This document shows positions 1 through 8,429 of a DNA stretch of 64,000 nucleotides, one piece after another. The translations under genes and the position numbers were made by a program. This DNA comes from Flexivirga aerilata (GTDB lineage: Bacteria > Actinomycetota > Actinomycetes > Actinomycetales > Dermatophilaceae). The notes beneath the pieces were generated by a model. It was not told the origin of the DNA. It worked only from the letters and a program-made list of their open reading frames with translations, and searched no databases. The DNA is taken from positions 248,001 through 312,000 of the forward strand of contig NZ_JABENB010000002.1 of the NCBI RefSeq assembly GCF_013002715.1, given 5' to 3'. Positions within the stretch are counted from its first letter, which is position 1, and the number at the start of each line of letters is the position of its first letter.

Positions 1-169
1 ACACGAATCGCGTTGCGCCGTCGAAGAACTCGTGCGTGGGGTTGAAACCGTCGGCGACGTTCCAGCCGTGCTGGAGATAGCCGCGGATCCGTGGGGGCGC
101 CGCGTCGTCGAGACCGGCGTAACGAGCCATGATGTGCGCGTGGCCGTAGTAGTGGTTGTGGTGGTGCAT
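1..169 (-). CDS. Partial CDS, possible surface-polysaccharide enzyme (5' end only)
   Basis: Only the first 56 codons are in the window; the gene runs off the left edge. The ATG lies 4 nt after the stop of the upstream glycosyltransferase, with GGAGGAAA about 9 nt before it, so the two are probably co-transcribed. The N-terminus is rich in His and Tyr (MHHHNHYYGHAHI) and is followed by RIRGYLQHGWN. That pattern reminds me of capsule/teichoic-acid-type glycosyltransferase-like proteins, but the assignment is tentative. Position next to GT2 and PseI genes supports a cell-surface glycan role. Confidence 0.6.
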   Translation of the reverse strand, partial: MHHHNHYYGHAHIMARYAGLDDAAPPRIRGYLQHGWNVADGFNPTHEFFDGATRFV

Positions 170-173
170 CAGC

Positions 174-2582
174 TCACTTTCCTCCGGACTGCGGGGCCCG
201 AGCGGCGGTCGCGGGCACGTCGAACCGGACGTCGACCTGCAGTGTGTCACCGTGCGGACGCAGCGTGCCGCGTCGCCGGTCGCCGGTGCAGACCAGCGGC
301 AGACGGCTGACGAGCAACGTCTCCGGCAGCACCGCGGTCGACAGGTCGTTCTCGGCGCTGGTGCTGAAGAGTGTCCAGGTGACGAGGCTGGCGAGCGGGT
401 CCACCTCGTGCGGGACCCCCTCCACGTCGAGCAGGTCGGCGACCGGCACCCGGACCGTCCAGTCCGTGCCGGTGACGCTCGTCGCCGCCACCTCGACGTA
501 GTCCTCGGTGCCGGGCAGGTAGCGCCGCCAGGAGAGCACCCAGTCGCCGTCGGCAGCAAGCGACCGCCCGCGGACCACCAGGTCCGGGCCGTCGAGCTCC
601 GCGCTGTCGGCGACCAGCCGGACTGCGGATTCCCAGAGGTTGGCGTAACCGGCAGCGGACCGGGTCAACCGGAACTGGTTGTCCCCGACCCGGCTGATCA
701 CACTGCGCCGTCCGGCGTCCCAGAGCAGCGGGTGGTGCTTGCCGCCGGCGCGCACCTGGATGCCGCGGGTGGTGATCCGCAGGAACGGATCGTCGTCATC
801 GGTGCGTGCGGCGACTTCGGACAGCGGGATGCGGCCGATCAGGTGGGTCGCGCCGCCGTCGATGCGACAGGTCGCCGGGTAGCGCAGGTCCTCGGCGTAG
901 CGGTTGCCGGGCAGGACGAACTGCGCGACCTGCAGCGGGCGCGGGGCGCGGGCGGTGAGCACCAGGTCGTCGCCGTCCACCTCGCCGGCGGTGATGGTCC
1001 ACGGCGCGACGTGCCAGCTGAGGAGAAGCTCCCCGCTGCGGTTCGAACTCGGCTGGACCCACAGCTGATCGGTGAGAAACCCGCCCTCGGGGAAGGTCGC
1101 GCTGCCGGGTCGCAGACCACGCAGCAGGCCGTTGCGTCGCGCACCGCCGCTGCTCAGCTGAAGGTCGAATCGCACCGGCGCCTCCGCGGCACCCCATCGG
1201 GCGAGCGTCGCGCGGTCGATGACCATCTCGAAGCCGCAGTAGGCGAGTTGGCCGTGCGAGTCGACGTCCTCGAACCGGCGGACCGGGACCTGCTCGCGGA
1301 TCGCGCTGGACACCGCGAACACCCGCAGCGAGCTGTCGGCACCGGTCGGCAGGTGCCGGACCTCGGCGACCGCACGGACATGCAGACCGTCGTCCTCCCA
1401 GCGGACCGCGTTGACGGTCGTGCGCAGGGCCAGATCCTTGGCCGGGGAGAGGAAGACGTCCTTCGGCAGATAGGACCTGCCGTGGCCGGGGTAGGCGTAC
1501 TCGTATCGGCCGAGGCTGCGCGGCACCTTGAACGCGCGGGCGCCGCCGCGCAGTCCGCCGTCGCGGCGGAACACCGCGAGCTCACGCAGGAGTTCGACGT
1601 CCCGGGCGAGCATCGCGTGATACTGCAGCTGGTCGTAGCGGGTGCGCTGCTGCAATGCGTCGATGCCGAGTCGCTCAACGAGCTCGTGGCCGAGGTCGAT
1701 GAGTTGATAGCACTCATCCTCGGTGGCGGTCGCGAACGCCTGCACGATCGAGACGAAGTCGGACTCCGCGAGCATGACGTGGGTGCGCAGGCGCACGGGT
1801 TTCGGCGCGGCGGCGACGAGGTCGACGACCATGCTCGCCGACCGGACGCGATCGAGCAGGTTGTCGTAGCGGAAGACCTGCTGGGTGATCGAGTCGCCTG
1901 ATTCACGCTCCCGCCAGTAGTAGACCGGCTGGGAGAGGATGTCCACGGTCACCGCATCGAGGTGGGCCTTGAGCGTGACCGGGTAGTCCTCGTAGCGGAT
2001 CGCCGGGAACTCGTAACCGAACTCGTCCCAGAAGTCGCGCCGGTAGACCTTGTTCCACACCATCCGGTCGCGGGCCAGCACCGGATGATCGAAGACGTGC
2101 GTCGCGAACCGCGTGCGGGCGAACGCGTGCAGCTGGGCCCATGACGGCTTGACACCGCTGGAGTTGTTGAAGCGCCGGGCGTTGCCGCCGACGAACGACG
2201 AGCCGGTGGTGTCCAGCGCCTCGATCATGCGGCTGAACCCGTGCCGAGTCACCAGGTCGTCGCTGTCGACGAACGTGAGGTACTCGCCGGCCGCGTGTTC
2301 GGTGCCGGTGTTGCGGGCCGGTCCGAGGCCGCCGTTCTCGCGGGTGACCACCCGGAAGCGCGGGTCCTGCGCGGCATACGCCTCGGCGACCGAGCGGCTG
2401 CCGTCCGGCGAGCCGTCGTCGACCATGATCACCTCGATGTCGCTGAGGTGCTGCACCCGGATCGACTCGAGGCAGTCGCCGATGTAGTTCTCGACGCCGT
2501 AGAACGGGACGACGACCGACAGGCGAGGCTTCGAGCCCAGGCGACGGACCGTCGAGGGGGCACTGACGGAAGGCTGCGCCAT
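174..2582 (-). CDS. Large GT2-family glycosyltransferase with C-terminal beta-rich extension
   Basis: A protein of 802 aa. Residues 20-240 form a GT-A family 2 glycosyltransferase domain: LSVVVPFYGVENYIGDCLES near 21-40, the nucleotide-binding DDG at 55-57 and the metal-binding DSDD at 106-109. WNKVYRRDFW follows. The remaining ~550 residues are not GT2. They look like repeated beta-sandwich-type segments, as seen in wall-teichoic-acid and capsule polymer glycosyltransferases. The ATG at 2582 lies 5 bp past the pseI stop, so the two genes are almost certainly one operon. The donor and acceptor sugars are unknown. The reading frame stays open far upstream of this ATG, but that part is antisense to pseI and is a composition artefact. 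Confidence 0.85.
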   Translation of the reverse strand: MAQPSVSAPSTVRRLGSKPRLSVVVPFYGVENYIGDCLESIRVQHLSDIEVIMVDDGSPDGSRSVAEAYAAQDPRFRVVTRENGGLGPARNTGTEHAAGEYLTFVDSDDLVTRHGFSRMIEALDTTGSSFVGGNARRFNNSSGVKPSWAQLHAFARTRFATHVFDHPVLARDRMVWNKVYRRDFWDEFGYEFPAIRYEDYPVTLKAHLDAVTVDILSQPVYYWRERESGDSITQQVFRYDNLLDRVRSASMVVDLVAAAPKPVRLRTHVMLAESDFVSIVQAFATATEDECYQLIDLGHELVERLGIDALQQRTRYDQLQYHAMLARDVELLRELAVFRRDGGLRGGARAFKVPRSLGRYEYAYPGHGRSYLPKDVFLSPAKDLALRTTVNAVRWEDDGLHVRAVAEVRHLPTGADSSLRVFAVSSAIREQVPVRRFEDVDSHGQLAYCGFEMVIDRATLARWGAAEAPVRFDLQLSSGGARRNGLLRGLRPGSATFPEGGFLTDQLWVQPSSNRSGELLLSWHVAPWTITAGEVDGDDLVLTARAPRPLQVAQFVLPGNRYAEDLRYPATCRIDGGATHLIGRIPLSEVAARTDDDDPFLRITTRGIQVRAGGKHHPLLWDAGRRSVISRVGDNQFRLTRSAAGYANLWESAVRLVADSAELDGPDLVVRGRSLAADGDWVLSWRRYLPGTEDYVEVAATSVTGTDWTVRVPVADLLDVEGVPHEVDPLASLVTWTLFSTSAENDLSTAVLPETLLVSRLPLVCTGDRRRGTLRPHGDTLQVDVRFDVPATAARAPQSGGK

Positions 2583-2587
2583 CGAGG

Positions 2588-3664
2588 TCAGACCAGGTCC
2601 CAGCTGAGGGCCGTGCCGCGCTTGACGTCGGTGGCGAAGGTGCGGCCCTCGACGACCTCGAACAGGTCGGGTGCGAGGCCGCCGGCCGGGCGGATCGAGC
2701 GCACATTGTGGCCGGTGACGCGCTCGCCGGCGCGCACGTCCTGCACGACATACAGCGAGCGACGGAAGCGCAGCCCCTCGCGCTCGCCCTCCTTGGCGCC
2801 GATGGTCGGCTGACCCAGGCACTGCCAGGCGATCTCGGATTCGCGCACCAGTGCTGCGAGTTCGGCCGGTTCGAGCGAGAACGACGAGTCGACCCCGCCA
2901 CCCTCGCGGGCCAGCGTCACGTGCTTCTCGACCACGACCGCGCCGAGCGCGACCGCGGCCAGCGGGGCGCCGATGCCGGGGGTGTGGTCGGACAGTCCGA
3001 TGTGGGCGTCGAACGCGTCGCGCATCACCGGGATGCCGCGCAGGTTGGACTCCTCGGGGTTGGCCGGGTAGTCGGCGGTGCAGGACAGCACGATGATCCG
3101 CTCGTTGCCGGTGCTGCGCGCCGCGGCCACCGCGGCGTCGATCTCGCTGATCGAGGCCATGCCGGTGGAGATGATGATCGGCTTGCCCTTGCTCGCGGCC
3201 AGGCGGATCAGCGGCAGGTCGACGATCTCCGACGACGCGATCTTGTATGCCGGGGTGTCCAGCGACTCCAGCAGGTCGACGGCGGTCGGGTCGAACGGCG
3301 ACGAGAAGCAGGCCAGGCCAAGGGAATTGGCCAGCTCGAAGATCGGCTCGTGCCACTCCCAGGGGGTGTGCGCCTCCTGGTAGAGGTCCCACAGGGTGCG
3401 CCCGCCCCACAGCTCGTGCCCGTCGGACAGCCGGAAGTCCGGGGCGTCGGACTCGATGGTGATGGTCTCCGGCTTGTAGGTCTGCAGCTTGACCGCCTGC
3501 GCGCCGGAGTCGGCGACCATGCGGACGATGTCGAGCGCCTTGTCCAGGGAGCCGTCGTGGTTGCCGGACACCTCAGCGATGATGAACGGCCGGTGGCCCG
3601 GACCGATCTGGTGTTTGCCGATGGTGATGTCGGGCAGTCGGGAGTGGTCTGGCTGGTCAGTCAT
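2588..3664 (-). CDS. pseI: Pseudaminic acid synthase-type nonulosonate synthase
   Basis: A protein of 358 aa, full length for the NeuB/PseI family, which condenses phosphoenolpyruvate with a 6-carbon amino sugar to make a nonulosonic acid. N-terminal TIM barrel: FIIAEVSGNHDGS near 27-39 and VKLQTYKPETI near 58-68. The segment HTPWEWHEPIFE near 98-109 is typical of the pseudaminic rather than the sialic acid branch. Further landmarks are STGMAS, LSCTADYP and GLSDHTPG. A C-terminal antifreeze-like SAF domain covers about 295-358. It overlaps the acetyltransferase gene by 8 bp. The branch assignment (pseudaminic versus legionaminic) rests on motif memory. The other Pse enzymes (PseB, PseC, PseG, PseF) are not in the window and may lie to the left. 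Confidence 0.88.
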   Translation of the reverse strand: MTDQPDHSRLPDITIGKHQIGPGHRPFIIAEVSGNHDGSLDKALDIVRMVADSGAQAVKLQTYKPETITIESDAPDFRLSDGHELWGGRTLWDLYQEAHTPWEWHEPIFELANSLGLACFSSPFDPTAVDLLESLDTPAYKIASSEIVDLPLIRLAASKGKPIIISTGMASISEIDAAVAAARSTGNERIIVLSCTADYPANPEESNLRGIPVMRDAFDAHIGLSDHTPGIGAPLAAVALGAVVVEKHVTLAREGGGVDSSFSLEPAELAALVRESEIAWQCLGQPTIGAKEGEREGLRFRRSLYVVQDVRAGERVTGHNVRSIRPAGGLAPDLFEVVEGRTFATDVKRGTALSWDLV

Positions 3665-4169
3665 TCGGCATTCTCCTGCGTCGGATGGTGTGCACGACGG
3701 TCGGCTCTCCGGCGATCTCGCGCTCCTGCGTGTCGATCTCCTCGAACCCGTTGCGGGTGTTCATGCGGCGGACGGCCTCGTTGGCGTCGAGCACCTCGCC
3801 GCGGAGCTCGTCCAGGCCGAGCCCGGCATCGGGTTGTGCGAAGGCGAACTTGACCGCCTCGCGCTGGATCTTGATCCATGCCGGCAGCAACTCGCCGCGC
3901 GCGCCGAGGCCCTCGTTGTCGAGGTAGTAACCCCACATCGCCGACTTGGCGTCCTCGTCGATGTCGAAGAAGGTCACCACGCCCGCCGGCTCGCCGCCGC
4001 GTTCGTAGATGAACACCCGGCGGGCCGGATTGTCCTGCAACGACTGCCAATAGGCGTCGTGCTGCTCGGGGGAGATGACCTCACGGTTGAGGGAGACCGC
4101 GCGCACGTCGGGGTGGTTCCGCCATACGCGCACCAGCTCCTTGTCCGCATCGGTGGCGGGGCGAAGCAA
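3657..4169 (-). CDS. GNAT N-acyltransferase, PseH-like
   Basis: A protein of 170 aa. The likely start is TTG at 4169, with GGAGG 6 nt upstream; no ATG or GTG fits as well. It has a GNAT fold like RimJ/RimL and PseH: WRNHPDVRAVSLN near the N-terminus, GEPAGVVTFFDID as the central strand, and ANEAVRRMNTRNGFEEID as the acyl-CoA-binding and alpha-4 region. In pseudaminate pathways PseH N-acetylates UDP-4-amino-4,6-dideoxy-AltNAc, and the position directly upstream of pseI supports that role. It starts back to back with the acyl carrier protein operon, so an ACP-borne acyl donor is also conceivable. Confidence 0.75.
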   Translation of the reverse strand: MLRPATDADKELVRVWRNHPDVRAVSLNREVISPEQHDAYWQSLQDNPARRVFIYERGGEPAGVVTFFDIDEDAKSAMWGYYLDNEGLGARGELLPAWIKIQREAVKFAFAQPDAGLGLDELRGEVLDANEAVRRMNTRNGFEEIDTQEREIAGEPTVVHTIRRRRMPND

Positions 4170-4271
4170 TCGAGCCTCCGGAAGGAAAGTGCGGGCGGGT
4201 ATGGCGTGGCTGCAGGGCAGGCCCAGCCGTCTACACTACAGCAGGCCGATTCGACTACCACGGAGGTTCTT

Positions 4272-4523
4272 TTGTCCACGCTGAGCCGTGATCAGGTGCG
4301 CACGATGATGGGAGAGGTGCTCGCGACGCAGGGCAAGGAGCTTCCCGCCGACGACAGCACCCGGCTCGACGCGATCGGCTTCCGTTCGCTCGACTTCTCC
4401 GAGCTGGCGCTGCGGGTCGAGGACGAGCTGGACACCGAGCTCAACTTCGACGCGCCCGAGCTGCGCTCCATCGAGACCGTCAGCGACGTGCTCGACTTCG
4501 TCGACCAGCTGCAGCAGGCGTGA
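4272..4523 (+). CDS. Acyl carrier protein
   Basis: A protein of 83 aa. The TTG start at 4272 has GGAGG 5 nt upstream, and a TACACT -10-like box at 4232-4237 could drive the operon. It has a four-helix ACP fold; the phosphopantetheine site is Ser39 in the sequence GFRSLDFSEL. The usual Asp before this Ser (DSL) is Arg here, which is unusual but occurs in specialised carrier proteins. The stop overlaps the GTG of the adenylate-forming ligase (GTGA), implying translational coupling. It is probably a dedicated carrier for a tailoring acyl group rather than the fatty-acid-synthase ACP. Confidence 0.85.
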   Translation: MSTLSRDQVRTMMGEVLATQGKELPADDSTRLDAIGFRSLDFSELALRVEDELDTELNFDAPELRSIETVSDVLDFVDQLQQA

Positions 4524-5737
4524 GCCAACCGGCCGGCGCGGGCAACCGCATCGTCACCAGCCGGTATGACGGCACCTGGGCCGGCCTGCCGGGGTGGCCC
4601 GAACTTCCTTCTGCCGCAGCGGTGCTCGTCGCCGACAACACCGACGCGGTGCGAGCCGTCTGGCAGCACGTCACCGACGGCGACCGGGAGACGCTGATCG
4701 CGACCGCCACCCGGGTGGAGGACGAGCAGGCCGAGGGCTTCCGCGCCGACGGCCTCGCGGTGGTGCGCGGCGACGTGGTGCAGCCGGCGACCGCGCAGCG
4801 CGCAGCGGACGGCGGACGGGTGTGGCTGCTCACCAGCGGCTCGACCGGCCGGCCGAAGCAGGTCGCCCACACGCTCGACTCCCTGACGACCGTCGCCGGC
4901 GACCAGCCGGCCCGGACCTGGCTGTGCCCCTACGCGACCGGCGCATACGCCTGGTGGCAGGTGGTGACGCTGTCGCTGTCGCTGCCCGGGCAGGACGTCG
5001 TCTTCGTCGAGCCGTCCCAGCTCGACGAGTGGCCGCAGCTGGCCCTGGAGCACGGCGTCACCGCCGCCTCCGGCACGCCGACCTTCTGGCGGCAGGCGCT
5101 CTGGCGCGCCGGCGACGTCGTCGCGCAGCTGAAGCTGGAGCAGATCACCCTCGGCGGCGAGCCGGTCGACCAGGCGATCCTCGACCGGCTGCGCGAGGTC
5201 TTCCCGGACGCCCGGATCTCCTGGATCTACGCCTCCTCCGAGGCCGGTGCCGCGATCGCGGTGCACGACGGGCGGGCCGGTTTCCCGCAGGCCTGGCTGG
5301 ACCGGGAGACCGCCGGCCGGCCGCGCCTGTCGGTCGCGGACGGCGAGCTGGTGATCGCCTCGCAGAAGGCTGCCGAGGGGATGGCCCCCGCCATACGCAC
5401 CGGGGACCGGGTGGAGATCGTCGACGGCCGGGTGCTCATCACCGGCCGGATCGCGTCCGACGAGATCAACGTGGGCGGGTCCAAGGCGTCCGCGTCGAGC
5501 GTGCGCCGGGTGCTGCTCGACCACCCCGACGTCGTGTGGGCGGCGGTGCGCGGCCGCAAGGCGCCGCTGGTGGGCAACATGGTCGTCGCCGACGTGGTGC
5601 TGCGCGACGGTGCCGAGGCGGACACCGCACGCCTGCAAGCGTTTTGCGCGGAGCGCCTGCCCGACTATTCCGTGCCGCGCCGGATGCGCGTGCTGCCCGA
5701 GATCCCGATCAAGGAGACCCTGAAGAGCGATGTCTGA
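4520..5737 (+). CDS. Acyl/aryl adenylate-forming ligase (AMP-dependent synthetase)
   Basis: A protein of 405 aa, short for the ANL family (usually 500 or more). The P-loop LLTSGSTGRPKQV is at 103-115, the A5-type motif YASSEAG is mid-protein, and TGDRVEI and RIASDEINVGG mark the hinge. The catalytic C-terminal lysine region IPIKETLK ends the protein. The short N-terminal subdomain resembles stand-alone ligases that load carrier proteins. It overlaps the ACP gene by 4 bp and the reductase gene by 8 bp, so a carboxylic acid is probably adenylated and passed to that ACP. The substrate is unknown. Confidence 0.85.
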   Translation: MSQPAGAGNRIVTSRYDGTWAGLPGWPELPSAAAVLVADNTDAVRAVWQHVTDGDRETLIATATRVEDEQAEGFRADGLAVVRGDVVQPATAQRAADGGRVWLLTSGSTGRPKQVAHTLDSLTTVAGDQPARTWLCPYATGAYAWWQVVTLSLSLPGQDVVFVEPSQLDEWPQLALEHGVTAASGTPTFWRQALWRAGDVVAQLKLEQITLGGEPVDQAILDRLREVFPDARISWIYASSEAGAAIAVHDGRAGFPQAWLDRETAGRPRLSVADGELVIASQKAAEGMAPAIRTGDRVEIVDGRVLITGRIASDEINVGGSKASASSVRRVLLDHPDVVWAAVRGRKAPLVGNMVVADVVLRDGAEADTARLQAFCAERLPDYSVPRRMRVLPEIPIKETLKSDV

Positions 5738-6476
5738 AGTTGAGCCGATCCCCGCCGCGTCGTGCGTGCTGATCACCGGTGGGTCCCGCGGGCTCGGGCT
5801 GGAGCTGGTGCGCGACGCGCTGCGCCGCGGCGCCAAGGTCGCGACCTTCTCGCGGTCGATCACCCCGGAGCTGCAGGCACTCGCCGACGAGCACCCCGAC
5901 ACGCTCTTCGTCGGGTCGGTGGACATCACCGACGACACCGCGGTGAAGCAGTTCATCAAGGACGCGTCGGCCAAGCTCGGGCCGATCGACTCGCTGGTCA
6001 ACAACGCCGCGATCGGGCAGGACTCGATGCACGTGCACACCTCGCCCGACCGCATCGCCCAGATCGTCACCACCAACCTCACCGCGCCGCTGGTGCTGAC
6101 CCGGCAGTTCATCCGGCACGCGATGGCCAAGGCCGGTCGCGGCCGCATCGTGATGGTGACCTCGGTCGGCGCCCAGCGCGGCTACTCCGGCCTGGTCACC
6201 TACGCCGCGACCAAGGGCGGCCTCGACTCGGCGATGCGCACCCTCGCTCGTGAGATGCACGGCCGCTTCCTGGTCAACTCGGTCGCGCCGGGCTTCTTCG
6301 CCTCGGAGATGTCGTCGGTGCTCGGCAACGAGCAGTTGTCGGCGATCAGTCGCCGCACCCCCTCCGGGCGGATGGTGACCCCGGAGAACATCGCGCCGGT
6401 GGTCGGTTCGCTGCTCTTCGACGACACCAACCTCAACGGTCAGGTCATCACCGTCGACGGCGGCAGCTCGATCTGA
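5730..6476 (+). CDS. Short-chain dehydrogenase/reductase, FabG-like
   Basis: A protein of 248 aa, standard for classical SDRs. The NAD(P)-binding TGGSRGLG is at 16-23, then VNNAAIG, the catalytic Ser of VTSVGAQ and YAATKGG (YxxxK), and it ends with QVITVDGGSSI as FabG enzymes do. The likely reaction is reduction of a 3-oxoacyl-ACP to 3-hydroxyacyl-ACP, or of a sugar/acyl keto group. The 8-bp overlap with the ligase gene puts it in the ACP operon. Arg in SRS after the second strand suggests NADPH preference. Confidence 0.85.
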   Translation: MSEVEPIPAASCVLITGGSRGLGLELVRDALRRGAKVATFSRSITPELQALADEHPDTLFVGSVDITDDTAVKQFIKDASAKLGPIDSLVNNAAIGQDSMHVHTSPDRIAQIVTTNLTAPLVLTRQFIRHAMAKAGRGRIVMVTSVGAQRGYSGLVTYAATKGGLDSAMRTLAREMHGRFLVNSVAPGFFASEMSSVLGNEQLSAISRRTPSGRMVTPENIAPVVGSLLFDDTNLNGQVITVDGGSSI

Positions 6477-6486
6477 CGGCGGCGTC

Positions 6487-6912
6487 ATGGCGTCCTCGCG
6501 TGCACGGCAGGTCCTCTCGGTGTATGCCGTGCCCGGGCGCCTCACCGTCGGCGCCTCCCACCAGGTGCGCGCCGCCGGCGTCGGGGTGCGCTCCCACCTC
6601 GCGGACGGTCGCGGCGTGGTCTGGGATCCCGCCCTGCCACAAGGGTTTTCGGCCGCGATCGACGCGGAGATCCTGCTGCAGTCGGTGACCCCGCGGCTGG
6701 CGCGGCGGGTCGGCAGCGACGACCCGGCGATCGTCTGGCCGCGGTGGACCCGCTGCGAGGTCGCGGCGAAGCTGCTGGACCTGCCGGTGCTGTCCTGGCT
6801 GGCCTGGGACCGCCTGCAGCTGCCGGCCGACGTGGCCGCGCGCATTGACACCGCGCACGTGCGGGTCGGTGACGTGCTGGTCTGCTGCGGGGTGCGCGGG
6901 CCGGAGGGCTGA
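6487..6912 (+). CDS. Hypothetical protein, last gene of the ACP operon
   Basis: A protein of 141 aa that I do not recognise. It starts 10 nt after the SDR gene and is probably in the same transcript. It is soluble with no signal peptide or membrane segment, and has mixed alpha/beta content: SVYAVPGRLTVG, then a segment with VVWDPALPQGF and IVWPRWTRCE. There is a C-terminal CCG. Its tail is convergent, 8 bp from the stop of the next gene. Given the neighbours it may act on the ACP-bound intermediate, but nothing in the sequence shows this. Confidence 0.65.
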   Translation: MASSRARQVLSVYAVPGRLTVGASHQVRAAGVGVRSHLADGRGVVWDPALPQGFSAAIDAEILLQSVTPRLARRVGSDDPAIVWPRWTRCEVAAKLLDLPVLSWLAWDRLQLPADVAARIDTAHVRVGDVLVCCGVRGPEG

Positions 6913-6920
6913 CCGAGCGG

Positions 6921-8378
6921 TCAGCGCTGCCACCGGGCGCGGGCCGCCTCGACGATGCGCTGCGTCGGTGCCGTCATCAGGAAGAGCGCGCGGCGCGCCC
7001 GCGGCCCGTGCTCGGTCGCGATGGCGTGCTCCAGGGCCCGGACCCGTCGAGTCTGCTTGCCGAGGTCCGCACGCGCCGCGGCCAGCTGGGCGTCGCGCTC
7101 CTCCAGGGCGCCGCGCAGCTCGGCGATCCGGTCGGCCGCGGCGTCAGGTCGGGTGCGAGTGGGCTCGTGGCGGTCGGGCAGCGCAAGGGCGAGCCGGAGC
7201 GACTGCGCGTCCACCCACACCTGGTCGGGCAGGCCGACCATGGCGCCGAGTTCGTGGGCGAGTGAGTCGGCGGCGAGTTCCGGTGGGTAGCCGGCCGCGG
7301 CCCCGGGAGCGGTCGTCGCGTGGGCCAGGTCGAGCATGCCGTGTGCGACTGCGACCTCGACGGGTGGCGCGTGATCGCTGACGGGAGTGGGGGATTCGAG
7401 CTGGGTGAAGGTGCCGTCGGCGACGAGGGTGCGCCTCGGCACCGCGAGTGCGCGCCGGTCGGCCGGGAGCGTGCCCACCCACTGCGCGTATGACGACACC
7501 AGCCGCCGCAGGTCGAACTGCCGGTCGAGGCGCAGCGCCGTCAGCAGCTCGGCCTCCAGCGACCGGCCGGCCGTCGCGGGCACGTCGAGCGCGGGATCGC
7601 CGCCGAGGCGTCGGCTCCAGACCGGGGCGGCCGCCGGACCGGCGGCCCCTCGGGACACCAGCCAGCCGTCCGCCAGAGCGGGCAGCACGCCAGCGTCGAC
7701 GGCGGTGGAAGTCGCCGGGTGGGTCGAGGTCAGCGCGCGCAGCAGCGCGCGCCCGCCTGGGTCCGAGACGACATCGAGGGCCGCCACGACGACCGGCTCG
7801 TCGTCGGTGGTCAGCACCAGATGTGTTGGCTGCCAGGGGAGTTCGTTGAGAGCGGGTGCGCGGTCGTCATACCCGTCGGTGCCGACCCACCACGCGTCGT
7901 CACCGTCGAGCCGGTGGACCGGGGGAGACGTCTCACGTCGGGCGCTCAGCGCGCCGGGCACGAACGCCACGAGCCGGCCGTCCGGCGTCAGGTGCCGGGC
8001 GGCTTGCTCGACGAGTTCGACGTGCGACCACCCGTCCGAGTCGGGGGTGAGCACGGCGCCGGGCGGATCGAGCAGGAGGACCAGGTCGGCCCGGACGTCG
8101 GAGGGCAGCCGGTCGAGGCCGCCACACCGCACATCGACGCCGGCGGCGTGCAGGGCCTCGGCGTCACGCTGTCCGCGCACGACCACCGTCGCGCCCGGGA
8201 AGTGGGGGTGCAGCTGTGCGGCCGTGCGGCCGAGCAGCAGCACCGACCCGGGCTCCCCGGCGGTCGCCCGCAGGTGGTCGCCGAGCACCCCCAGCGGGGC
8301 GGGCGGATCAGTCCAGTCGGGCATCTCGCCGCCGAGCAGCGGGACACCCCCGGTGGGCGCGGCGTTCGGGACGGACAC
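6921..8378 (-). CDS. Hypothetical protein: methyltransferase-like N-terminus, coiled-coil C-terminus
   Basis: A protein of 485 aa from GTG 8378; I chose this start because a TAGGCT box lies exactly 7 nt upstream (leaderless pattern). A longer version from GTG 8402 is possible. Residues ~25-150 resemble a Rossmann-type methyltransferase: GSVLLLGRTAAQL, then VRADLVLLLDPPG and HLTPDGRLVAFVPGA. The canonical GxGxG is not clear, so activity is uncertain. The last ~90 residues (AADRIAELRGALEERDAQLA and on) predict a coiled coil. It is divergent from the GT2 gene, within the surface-glycan locus. Confidence 0.65.
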   Translation of the reverse strand: MSVPNAAPTGGVPLLGGEMPDWTDPPAPLGVLGDHLRATAGEPGSVLLLGRTAAQLHPHFPGATVVVRGQRDAEALHAAGVDVRCGGLDRLPSDVRADLVLLLDPPGAVLTPDSDGWSHVELVEQAARHLTPDGRLVAFVPGALSARRETSPPVHRLDGDDAWWVGTDGYDDRAPALNELPWQPTHLVLTTDDEPVVVAALDVVSDPGGRALLRALTSTHPATSTAVDAGVLPALADGWLVSRGAAGPAAAPVWSRRLGGDPALDVPATAGRSLEAELLTALRLDRQFDLRRLVSSYAQWVGTLPADRRALAVPRRTLVADGTFTQLESPTPVSDHAPPVEVAVAHGMLDLAHATTAPGAAAGYPPELAADSLAHELGAMVGLPDQVWVDAQSLRLALALPDRHEPTRTRPDAAADRIAELRGALEERDAQLAAARADLGKQTRRVRALEHAIATEHGPRARRALFLMTAPTQRIVEAARARWQR

Positions 8379-8385
8379 GGCACGT

Positions 8386-8391
8386 AGCCTA
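8386..8391 (-). promoter_or_regulatory. -10 box TAGGCT, leaderless start for the 485-aa gene
   Basis: TAGGCT on the minus strand followed by 7 nt and then GTG. This matches the actinobacterial leaderless pattern TANNNT-N6-8-start. Confidence 0.6.
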
Positions 8392-8429
8392 ATCTTCCGC
8401 ACCAGCCACCGATCCGATTGGAGTCATCC

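Noticed and set aside
2583..3410. N-terminal extension of the large GT2 gene
   Set aside because: The frame stays open but lies antisense-phase over pseI; the GT2 domain starts right after ATG 2582.
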